Notes under the pieces: model-generated
The model's input: the letters and a program-made list of their open reading frames with translations, nothing else
Database searches by the model: none
Told to the model about the DNA's origin: nothing
Shown here: positions 44,672 to 53,600 of the stretch, piece by piece
Layout of the letters: each line of letters starts with the position of its first letter
Position numbering within the stretch: position 1 is the first letter of the stretch
Source: an uncultured Saprospiraceae bacterium
GTDB taxonomy: Bacteria > Bacteroidota > Bacteroidia > Chitinophagales > Saprospiraceae
Reading direction: 5' to 3'
Length of the DNA: 64,000 bases
Assembly: GCA_937926205.1 (NCBI GenBank)
Contig: CALEYL010000005.1
Coordinates: 19,635 to 83,634, forward strand
Position numbers and translations under genes: made by a program

Positions 44672-46880
44672 ATTGGCGAACAACCTTCAAACTTTTACGC
44701 TGTTTTCCTGCAACGATTTCCAAAACATAAACGCCGGCTTCCAAATCTTCCAGCCCGAGCAATTGAGTGTGTTTCCCGGCGGCGCCATCCCATTCAAAGT
44801 TACGGAGCAGCTGGCCCTGCAGAGAATAAACACGGCCAAGGACCTGCGTTTCTGTCTGTGCCATTTCGTAATTCAAAACAGCATGGCCTGAAAACGGATT
44901 TGGAGAAATTTGTACAACAAATTGATTCAGGTGATCCCCCGGAGAGGTAGCATTGACTAAAAAATCGGTCTGGTAAACATCCAGTGCGCGTAAGGAGCTG
45001 TAGGCCATCCAAACCCGCCCGGTATTTGCGTCGAATCCGACATCGTAAATATCCCGGCGCTGCAGGGGTGAGTTTTCGGCGGTAAAGACTTCCCAATCGT
45101 TGCCGTCATACAACAAAAGGGTCTCGCGCGTCGCTGCAATGATGCGCCCATTGGTGATTTCGATGGAAGTGATGTACTGGGTCGTTCCAAAATCCACCGG
45201 CAGGTCCATCGCATGCCAGCTGCCATTTTCCCAGTACCCAAATCCGGAGCCACCGCCATATAGCCGGTTGGATTGCGCATCGAATTTAAGGACATTCAGA
45301 GAATAGTAGGAGCTTCCCAAATTGAGGTTGAAAATAGAAAGATTTTGATCTGTAATCAGCCCCAATCGCCCTCCCTGGTTAGAATACCACAGGCTGACCC
45401 ATACCTGGCCATCGGCGCCGGCTTCCAGATCTATGACAAAGTTTTGAACAAGCGCCGCATTGCTGAAATGTTTCCAGCCGTTTGCGCTGTCATAGCGGTA
45501 AATGCCATTAGAATACACCGCAATCCAAATGCGGCCATAGCTGTCAATAGTCAGGTTATTAAACCCTGATGCATCAGGTAAATCTGAGTTGGTGTAGTCA
45601 AAAACCTCCCAACCGTCGTCCGTTTTGCGCAAAACGCGCTTGCCGCTGATGGCCCAAAGGATCCCTTCATTTGTGAAGGCATAATCTGAAATATAAAGAG
45701 GCGCGCCATCGTCGTTAAGGCTAATGACGGCGCCGCTCTCGAGGTTCCGCAACCGGCTCGTATTTTGGTATTCCAAACCCCAGAGGTTGCCTTCGTGGTC
45801 TTGTTTGAGGTTCCACAACGCACCTTCAAACGGATAATTACCCAACAACGTTTCCGTAGAGACGCCATTGGCATCGTGCCATTCAATGGTTTTTGGCGCG
45901 CTCAGAATGGGGCCTGATTCAGAAAAATAAAGCCCGTTTGGATTTTCTATGTTCGAATTTGCTACTGGCGCTGCGGCTTCCCAAAGGTCGTTTTCAGCAT
46001 TGTAACGCACAAATCCCTGCCAGCCCAAATGAGCCCAAAGCTTTCCTTCACGGTCTTCTGTCAAAAAATCGAGTTGCTGGAAGAAAAAGTCCGGGTTGTC
46101 GATATTGGAGCTGATGTGCCAGATTTCGCCATCATAGCGCCCTACTGAGCCAACATCCGTAAAAAACCAAACTGTACCATCAGCCTGGGCATGTACGTTG
46201 GCATCGCTGTAAGAAAACAGGAGGTTAAAAGGATTGCCATTGGCATCCATGGGAGACAACTGCTCAAGATCCTCTCCGGCCGTACGGAAAAGTAAATTAC
46301 TGCCCAAAAGCATCCTCCCTTCTGCGTCTTTGGCCATATCCCAGACGCTCCTGAAAAAAAGACCTGTATTGCCTTCATTGTACCATTTCCAGTTGTTGCC
46401 CGTTGCATTGGCATCGTAACGCAAAGCGCCATTGCTGGTCCCTATCCAAAGCCGGTTTTCCTGATCAAACTCTATACAATAAGTCATCAGGGAGTTGCCC
46501 GAACCAACACCTGCCACCACGTCCTCGGGGTAAGGGATGTTTTCCCAGGAGCCATCCGTGTTTTGAACCGATATGGCCGCGATGTCGTAGGTACCGATGA
46601 AAATCTGGTGGGTTGTAGCATTTCTGCGGATGGATTCGACCCGGTTGGAAGGAATACCCACAGACTGCTTCGTCCAGTGTTCCAATACGGCGTGCGTTGA
46701 TTTGTCCATAACAAAAACGCCGGCATCGGTTGCGAGGTAAAGCTTATCGGCTTCTTCAAGGTAGTCGTTGACAATACCCGGTTCGAGGTAACTCGTCCAG
46801 CGATCAGACGCAGACTGCGCTCCCAGCTTCCAGGTGTGGAAAGCAAGCAACAGCAGGATGATGGATATTATTTTTTGCAT
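44670..46880 (-). CDS. T9SS-exported beta-propeller protein (two-component-regulator-propeller-like)
   Basis: The 736-residue protein has a signal peptide (to about residue 21, KLGAQ). It then has many propeller blades of the type DxxGxLWxGT/RxDG (examples: ENRLWIGTSNGALRYD, EGKLWAHLGWQGFVRY, YGRIWIAVYSNGIYRYD), as in the sensory propellers of hybrid two-component systems but without a kinase. The C-terminal T9SS sorting domain carries ISPNPFSGHAVL and ends KSLKVVRQ. It is likely a surface protein; a binding role is inferred from the fold. Confidence 0.88.
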   Translation of the reverse strand: MQKIISIILLLLAFHTWKLGAQSASDRWTSYLEPGIVNDYLEEADKLYLATDAGVFVMDKSTHAVLEHWTKQSVGIPSNRVESIRRNATTHQIFIGTYDIAAISVQNTDGSWENIPYPEDVVAGVGSGNSLMTYCIEFDQENRLWIGTSNGALRYDANATGNNWKWYNEGNTGLFFRSVWDMAKDAEGRMLLGSNLLFRTAGEDLEQLSPMDANGNPFNLLFSYSDANVHAQADGTVWFFTDVGSVGRYDGEIWHISSNIDNPDFFFQQLDFLTEDREGKLWAHLGWQGFVRYNAENDLWEAAAPVANSNIENPNGLYFSESGPILSAPKTIEWHDANGVSTETLLGNYPFEGALWNLKQDHEGNLWGLEYQNTSRLRNLESGAVISLNDDGAPLYISDYAFTNEGILWAISGKRVLRKTDDGWEVFDYTNSDLPDASGFNNLTIDSYGRIWIAVYSNGIYRYDSANGWKHFSNAALVQNFVIDLEAGADGQVWVSLWYSNQGGRLGLITDQNLSIFNLNLGSSYYSLNVLKFDAQSNRLYGGGSGFGYWENGSWHAMDLPVDFGTTQYITSIEITNGRIIAATRETLLLYDGNDWEVFTAENSPLQRRDIYDVGFDANTGRVWMAYSSLRALDVYQTDFLVNATSPGDHLNQFVVQISPNPFSGHAVLNYEMAQTETQVLGRVYSLQGQLLRNFEWDGAAGKHTQLLGLEDLEAGVYVLEIVAGKQRKSLKVVRQ

Positions 46881-47049
46881 CTTTTTATTGATTTAGTGTG
46901 ATGGTTGTTCAAATATGGCTGCAAGTTGGCACGAAATGCAGGCTTAGGCAAATGATTTATTGGTAGAAAGTAAAAAGTATAAAGTAGAAAGATGTTAGTA
47001 TTTAGTATATAGACGTTAGATTTGTGGTGATTATAAATAAAAAGTCTAA
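46881..47049. other. Short divergent intergenic region with GTAGAAAG repeats
   Basis: Purine-rich TAGAAAGTA repeats at 46963-47010 resemble one arm of the dispersed palindromic element without its core. An exact TAGATTTG -7 element (47017-47024) lies 26 bp before the next ATG. Confidence 0.5.
47017..47024 (+). promoter_or_regulatory. -7 promoter element TAGATTTG
   Basis: Exact TAnnTTTG match 26 bp before the ATG at 47050; no clear -33 element. Confidence 0.55.
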
Positions 47050-48546
47050 ATGAAACCAGCCGGTAAAGATCTCTATGAATTGGTACACGCACTCAGTCCG
47101 GCTGAGAAGCGTTATTTTCGTCAGTTTGCTTCGCGCCACATCATTGGCGACCAAAACAACTACCTGGCCTTGTTCGATGCTGTGTCCCGTCAGGAAACAT
47201 TTGACGAAGCGGCGTTGAAGCAAAGCCTGCAAGACGCGACTTTCCTTCCGTATTTCGCTGTCGCCAAACGCTACCTGCACCAACAAATCGTAGAAAGCCT
47301 CTTCTGGTTTCACCGCGCCTCCTCAAAGGAAGCACAGGTGCAACAAAACCTCCATGCTGCAGATATTTTACTGGATAAAGGGCTGACCGGACAATCGAAA
47401 AAGCTCCTAAAGAAAGCGAGGAAAGACATTTATGCCTGTGAGTTGTTCCGCCTCTTGCCCGATTTACTGGAAAGGGAACGCGCGGTTATGGACCGAACCC
47501 TTTACAATGGCCTGAGCGCTCAGGATCTCGACGATTGGGAAGCAGAATGGAACCGGGCACTGGATTACCTCCAACAGGATGGCCGCTATGCCTGCTGGAG
47601 CAGCTCTGTTGCGCAGTTGCATTATCAGAAAGTGGCCGTGCGCGATCAAACGGTGCAGCAACGATTCGAAACACTGTTAAACACCTCCCCTACCGACACC
47701 AACCTGAGCCTGCGGGCGCAATTGGATTATTACAAAGCCATGTCCACCTGGCATTTTATGAATGGCAACGCAGAAGCAGCCTGCGATTGCAACCGCGATT
47801 TGCTGCAAGTCCTGGAAACCCATCCTTTTTTAATGGAGCAATATCCCCGCCGTTACCTCACTGCGTTGAACAACTATCTCATCGACAACCACCAGCTGAA
47901 ACGCTACGAGGCGCTGGAACAGGGCATTGCCAAACTAAAAACCCTGCCGCAACGGGCAGAATTCCGGCGTATTCCGCAGTTGTCGGAGAAAATCTTTGAA
48001 TTGAGTACCTTACTGGAATTGAATGCCTGGGTAGGCCAAAGGCGTTTTGAGGCAGCCTTAAAAGGGTTGCCCGATATACAAGCCGGACTCACGCGCTACG
48101 GAAAAGGCCTGGCGCTGCACCACAAGCTCACCTTTTATTACCTGATGGCCTACATCTATTTCGAAAACAAGCGCTACGACGATGCCCTGACCTGGCTGAA
48201 TGAAGTCCTGCAACAACCCTTGCGCGATGTGGTGGAAGAATTGTTGCGCTTCGCCAATTTACTAAAATTGCTCACCCATTTTGAACTGGGGCATTACGAT
48301 TTGCTCGAATACCTGATCAATACGGTCAGGCGGCAACACAGCCTAAAAGGCGCTTTGTATCAAACGGAAAAATTGCTGTTCAGCTACCTGAAGAAACTAA
48401 TCAATGCCGCTGGAGAAAAGCGGCAACGTGATTTGTTCGCACAGCTTTGCGACAAGCTGGAAACGGCAAAAGCGGAGCCGGACGAGCGGCGGGTTTTTAA
48501 TTATTTCGATTTTCAGCGCTGGGCGGCGCAAAAAAAACAGGGCTGA
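47050..48546 (+). CDS. Unknown cytoplasmic helical-repeat protein
   Basis: The 498-residue protein has no signal peptide or membrane helix and is almost entirely helical, with TPR-like segments through its length (for example AYIYFENKRYDDALTWLNEVL near residue 365). The N-terminus, LYELVHALSPAEKRYFRQFAS, is distinctive and resembles conserved hypothetical proteins of Bacteroidota, but I know no function. It is a single-gene unit by spacing. A scaffold role is only what helical repeats suggest. Confidence 0.7.
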   Translation: MKPAGKDLYELVHALSPAEKRYFRQFASRHIIGDQNNYLALFDAVSRQETFDEAALKQSLQDATFLPYFAVAKRYLHQQIVESLFWFHRASSKEAQVQQNLHAADILLDKGLTGQSKKLLKKARKDIYACELFRLLPDLLERERAVMDRTLYNGLSAQDLDDWEAEWNRALDYLQQDGRYACWSSSVAQLHYQKVAVRDQTVQQRFETLLNTSPTDTNLSLRAQLDYYKAMSTWHFMNGNAEAACDCNRDLLQVLETHPFLMEQYPRRYLTALNNYLIDNHQLKRYEALEQGIAKLKTLPQRAEFRRIPQLSEKIFELSTLLELNAWVGQRRFEAALKGLPDIQAGLTRYGKGLALHHKLTFYYLMAYIYFENKRYDDALTWLNEVLQQPLRDVVEELLRFANLLKLLTHFELGHYDLLEYLINTVRRQHSLKGALYQTEKLLFSYLKKLINAAGEKRQRDLFAQLCDKLETAKAEPDERRVFNYFDFQRWAAQKKQG

Positions 48547-48704
48547 CCAATCGCCCCCTGAATTGAACAATTTCCCCGGAAGCCAGTGTTTATTAAGCAT
48601 TGAAAAGTAATCCACCCCACCTGACCATTTTTGTATTTTTTTCGATTACAATTCCATAAGTCTGCCCCGAAAAGCAGACTTTTGCAGCTCATAAAAGCCT
48701 AACC

Positions 48705-49883
48705 ATGAAAAAAGTTTATATCGTATCCGCCGTTCGCACACCTATTGGCAGTTTCGGCGGTGTCTTTGCCGATGTTGCCGCTACGCAATTAGGCGCTACA
48801 GCCATTAAAGGCGCCCTGCAAAAGGCGGGCCTTGCTGCCGACCAGGTAGAAGAAGTCTTTATAGGCAATGTCTGCTCAGCCAATCTCGGCCAGGCGCCTG
48901 CACGCCAGGCAGCTCTCTTCGCCGGTTTACCCAACACGGTGCCCTGCACCACCATCAACAAAGTCTGCGCATCGGGCATGAAAGCCATCATGCTGGGCGC
49001 GCAAAGCATCATGCTGGGCCTGCGCGACGTAGTTGTTGCCGGGGGTATGGAAAACATGAGCCAGATTCCGTATTACCTGCCCAAAGCGCGCTACGGTTTC
49101 AAATACGGCCACGGCGAAATCGTGGACGGGCTGCTTAAAGACGGATTGACAGACGTGTATAAGCAGACGGCCATGGGCGTTTCCGCCGACGCCACTGCTG
49201 CAAAATTTAACATCAGCCGCGAAGAGCAGGATGCTTTCGCCATTCAGTCTTACCGGCGTTCCGCAGCCGCTACCGAATCGGGCGCATTCAAAGAAGAGAT
49301 CGTGCCGGTAGAAGTTCCGCAGCGCAAAGGACCAGCCCTGGTTGTTTCGGAAGACGAAGAATACAAGCGCGTGCAGTTTGAAAAAATCCCGGCCTTGAAT
49401 CCGGTTTTTTCCAAAGACGGCACCGTAACTGCCGCCAATGCGTCCACCATCAACGACGGCGCAGCTGCGCTGGTGCTGATGAGCGAAGAGAAAATGAAGG
49501 CGCTTGGCCTGACGCCCGTGGCCTGTATCCTTGGTTTTGCCGACGCAGCACAGGAACCAGAATGGTTTACCACTGCTCCTGTGAAAGTAGCGCCTATGGC
49601 GTTGAAAGCCGCCGGTATCGAAATGAAGGACGTCGATTATTTTGAAGTCAACGAAGCTTTTGCCGTCGTGACTTTGGCCTTCAGCAAACTGCTGGAGCTC
49701 GACAACGAACGCGTGAATGCCTTTGGCGGCGCGGTCTCATTGGGCCACCCCCTCGGCGCTTCCGGCGCACGGATCGTGACCACGCTCAACAACGTGCTGC
49801 ATCAGAAAAAAGGAAAGATCGGCATGGCAGCCATTTGCAATGGCGGCGGTGGGGCTTCGGCGATCGTAATTGAGGCGTTGTAG
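48705..49883 (+). CDS. Acetyl-CoA C-acetyltransferase (thiolase)
   Basis: The 392-residue protein is a complete thiolase: active-site C88 in NKVCASGMKAI, the conserved NVNEAFAV-like EVNEAFAVV, the His loop GHPLGASGAR and the C-terminal CNGGGGASAI with the second Cys. It condenses two acetyl-CoA or cleaves acetoacetyl-CoA. Its similarity to the biosynthetic group makes it a likely AtoB/PhaA type, but a beta-oxidation role cannot be excluded. No partner gene of either pathway is adjacent. A strong terminator follows. Confidence 0.95.
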   Translation: MKKVYIVSAVRTPIGSFGGVFADVAATQLGATAIKGALQKAGLAADQVEEVFIGNVCSANLGQAPARQAALFAGLPNTVPCTTINKVCASGMKAIMLGAQSIMLGLRDVVVAGGMENMSQIPYYLPKARYGFKYGHGEIVDGLLKDGLTDVYKQTAMGVSADATAAKFNISREEQDAFAIQSYRRSAAATESGAFKEEIVPVEVPQRKGPALVVSEDEEYKRVQFEKIPALNPVFSKDGTVTAANASTINDGAAALVLMSEEKMKALGLTPVACILGFADAAQEPEWFTTAPVKVAPMALKAAGIEMKDVDYFEVNEAFAVVTLAFSKLLELDNERVNAFGGAVSLGHPLGASGARIVTTLNNVLHQKKGKIGMAAICNGGGGASAIVIEAL

Positions 49884-49908
49884 CAGAGACAAATCATTTA
49901 AAATGAAG

Positions 49909-49943
49909 GAAGGGCTTAAAAATATTGTATTTTTAAGCCCTTC
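49909..49943 (+). terminator. Terminator after the thiolase gene
   Basis: Perfect 16-bp arms (GAAGGGCTTAAAAATA and TATTTTTAAGCCCTTC) surround a 3-base loop, 26 bp beyond the stop. Confidence 0.8.
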
Positions 49944-50624
49944 TCTATTTTGATATGTTGTTGTGTCTATCGTTTTCTCAGTAGGGGAACATCTCCAAAA
50001 AAAGGACATGTTCACGGGCATAATTTGCGCTGTTATGGGAGTCAATTTGTTAGTCAGCAAGTCCAGAAAAACGTTGCTTTCCAAAAGAAGTGTTAAAAAA
50101 CAAGATTGAACACACTAAAAGTGCGTCCGCCATTGTTTTGTAATGGCTGCAAAAGTAGTAAAGTTTCCGAACAGCATTGAACTATTTTCGCGATATTTGT
50201 TTTTAAAAGATATAGGCTTTTTAGCCAACAACTCATGGGATTATAATTTGTTAGTAGCAGGTCGTATCACTTTTTTTGTGATGCGACTTTTTTTATTGTC
50301 GCACCCGCTTGTTCGTTTGCATAAAAAGTCGTTTATTTGCCTCCGTAGGAGATAAACTTACTAAGAGAATTTTTGGTCCCCACCGTTCTCATAACGATAA
50401 TCAATCTGCGCAACCCCTGGCGAAGCAGTTCAATAACTGCATCGTCCTGCAACGATTGTTTATTGCCCCTTCATTCAGGCTTCCCTGCTGTTTTTACAGT
50501 TAGGGAGACTCGTTTTCTTTGTATCAAAACTAATCCTGGTGGCGCTGCTTACGCTGGCGTACACTTAAACATTGCGGTTTTTCCCTCCCATTTTTGATTT
50601 GTACTAACAAATTATACATCCACT
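49944..50624. other. Long region without a convincing protein gene
   Basis: About 680 bp separates the thiolase terminator from the SprB-like gene. It holds the U-tailed hairpin at 50261-50297 and two related TTTGTTAGT-AGCA segments (near 50047 and 50247). A minus-strand TACTTTTG element lies at 50150-50157. Short ORFs here look like noise. The last 300 bp is probably the leader of the SprB-like gene. Confidence 0.4.
50261..50297 (+). terminator. Orphan U-tailed hairpin
   Basis: GTCGTATCAC and GTGATGCGAC (one G-U pair) close a 7-base T loop and are followed by a T-rich tail. No protein gene precedes it within 300 bp, so it may end a small RNA. Confidence 0.55.
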
Positions 50625-53600
50625 ATGCGTACAGTTTTACAATTAACATCCAGCTTCAAAAAGCAGGATCCCGGCGTTTACAAGCGCTTTACCCTGCTTA
50701 CACTTTCCCTGATCTTGTTGGCGATGCCCATGGCGAGCGCACAGATCAATGTTTTTTTCAGCGCCAGTCAGCCTTCCTGCTTTGGCTTGCCCAATGGCAG
50801 CATTACGGCTACACCGGTTGGAGGGACCGGTCCTTACACCTATTTATGGAGTAACGGCCAAACGACACAAACGATTTCAGGTCTGACAGCCGGCACCTAT
50901 TCCGTTACGGTAACGGGAGTTGTCGGCACAGGGAGCAACAGTTTCATCCTGAATCAGCCGCCTTTAGTGACGGTGACCCTTCAGGCAACAAACTGCTCGA
51001 TTCCTTTTACCGTTACAGCAACCGGTGGCGGAGGGGTTCCGCCCTACAATTACCACTGGAGTACCGGGGCTATGACACCTGTCATTAGCGTTCCGCCAGG
51101 CACCTATTGTATTACGGTAACCGACCAGAACAACTGCGGTGCGGTAGATTGTATTACACTCAATTTCACGCCATTAACTGTAAACGTTACGGCTACGGGC
51201 GTCACTTGCCCCGATGGCAGCAATGGTTCGGTTCAGGCCAATCCGGCTGGTGGCACGCCACCATATACGTATTTGTGGAGTAATGGGGCAACCACACAAT
51301 CCCAACAAAACCTTAACCCAGGTTCCTACACGGTAACCCTGACCGATCAAAATGGTTGTACAGCCGTTGCGACGGGCGTAGTGGCCAATAAACCGCCCAT
51401 CAACATTAATGTCAATGCCACTAACCCAACCTGCGCAGGTTTTACCAATGGCAGTATCGGGGTGACGGCGAGTGGCGGCACGCCTCCGTTTACGTATATG
51501 TGGAGTACCGGGCAGACCGGCCCATTCATTGCCAACCTTGGCGCCGGTTCTTACACAGTGACCGTCAATGATGCCAATGGATGTCCCAAAACCCAAACGG
51601 TCGTACTGAACCCACAATCGAATTTAATGGTTGGCGCGCTGGGTACTCCCCAAACCTGTCCTGGTATCAACAACGGCTTTGCAACCGCCAATCCAACAGG
51701 AGGCGTCCAGCCTTATACTTATCTCTGGAATACCGGCGGCACCACACAAGTGCTGACCAATATGGCGCCCGGCAGCTATTCCGTTACGGTAACGGATGCG
51801 GTAGGCTGCGTAGGTACGGCAACGGCAGTTGTTGCTGCAGCCCAACCCTTTCAGATCAATGTAACAGGCACCAACATGACCACCTGCGGTGTCAGCAACG
51901 GAACGGCAACAGCTACCATTGTCAGCGGCTCCGGACCTTTCACCTATCTGTGGAGTAATGGCGCAACAACTTCTACCATTAGCGGACTTGCCCCCGGAAC
52001 ATACAGCGTTACCGTCACCAATGGCAACGGTTGCGTTACCTCCGGTTCTGTTACGCTTACTGCGCCACCCAATGTTTTTGTAAACATTATGGCGCCAAAC
52101 CTTGTCTGCCAGGGAGCGACCAACGGCTTTGCCATGGCCGTTATTAGCGGTGGCACGGGACCTTTTAACTTCCTTTGGAGCACCGGAGCTACTTCTCAAA
52201 CCCTCCAAAATATTGGCCCCGGCACCTATTCGGTGACCGTTACCGATGCCAACGGATGTTCGGCTACTGCAACGCGAACCATCCAGCAAGCTCCGGCGAT
52301 CAACGTTCTGGTGAGCGGCACATCGATCGTTTGCGGTGATGGCAATACCGGTTCGGCAACAGCTACCGTTACAGGTGGCGTTGCCCCTTTCAGTTATTTG
52401 TGGAGCAACGGTGCGACAACGACATCCGTTACCGGACTGGTAGAAGGCACTTATTCCGTAACTGTTACCGATGCCAATCAGTGTACAGCGACCGGTTCCA
52501 TCAACATCAATGTGATCGACGACCTGGACCTGACGGTTGAAATTCAAAATGTGCTCTGCTTTGGCGGCAATACCGGCAGCGCCATGGCTTCCGGCTCTGG
52601 TGGCAATCTTCCTTATACGTTCCAATGGAGCACCGGCGCTACTACTCCGAACGTCGGCAACCTCACAGCTGGCACTTATATGGTGACCCTGACAGATGGC
52701 AACGGTTGTAGTGTCTCCCAAACCATTATGGTGACCCAGCCAAGTGATTTAACGGTTATTATCAACGCCAGTGCCCTGGTTTGTATCGGAGAGAGTACCG
52801 GAACGGCAACGGCAGTTCCTTCCGGGGGAACACCGCCATACACTTACCTGTGGAATACCGGCGCAACAACGGCAACCATCAGCAATTTACCGGCAGGTGG
52901 TTATTCTGTCACGGTAACGGACGCGAATGGTTGTACAGAAACGGCTACAGTAACCATTAACGTTGCGCCGCAATTGATGATCAGTATTGAATCAACTGAG
53001 GTTGTTTGCGGTGCTGAAGACACTGGTATTGCTACCGTTCAGGTGAGTGGCGGCACCCAGCCATACACTTATCTATGGAGTACCGGCGCCAATGGAGAAT
53101 TTATTGAAAACTTAGGCACCGGCACCTATTCGGTAACCGTAACCGACGCCAATGGCTGTTCGGCGACTGCAGAAACAGATATTCTGGTTGTTTCCGACTT
53201 TTCCATTTCAGTCATTCCCCGAAATGTGCTTTGTTTCGGAGGCAACTCAGGCAGCATCCTGGTAACGCCGAGCGGCGGGTCGATGCCCTATACTTTCCTT
53301 TGGAATACAGGCCAATCTGGTGAAGAAATACTCAACCTCACAGCCGGCACGTATTCCGTGACGGTAACCGAGGCCAATGGCTGTTCGCTCAGTGAAAGCA
53401 TTACCATTACGCAACCGCCATTGCTCACGGTCTCTGCACTTGGAAACAACGCCGACTGTTTTGGCGATGAAAGTGGCAGCGCTACCGCAACAGCAAACGG
53501 AGGCACCCCACCCTATTCCTTCGACTGGAGTACCGGGCAAAGCGGTGCAAGCATCATGGGCCTCGAAGCCGGTTCCTATTCGGTGACCGTAACCGATGCC

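Noticed and set aside
50143..50355. 70-codon ORF upstream of the SprB-like gene
   Set aside because: It runs through the U-tailed hairpin and has no motif; the hairpin is the more likely feature.
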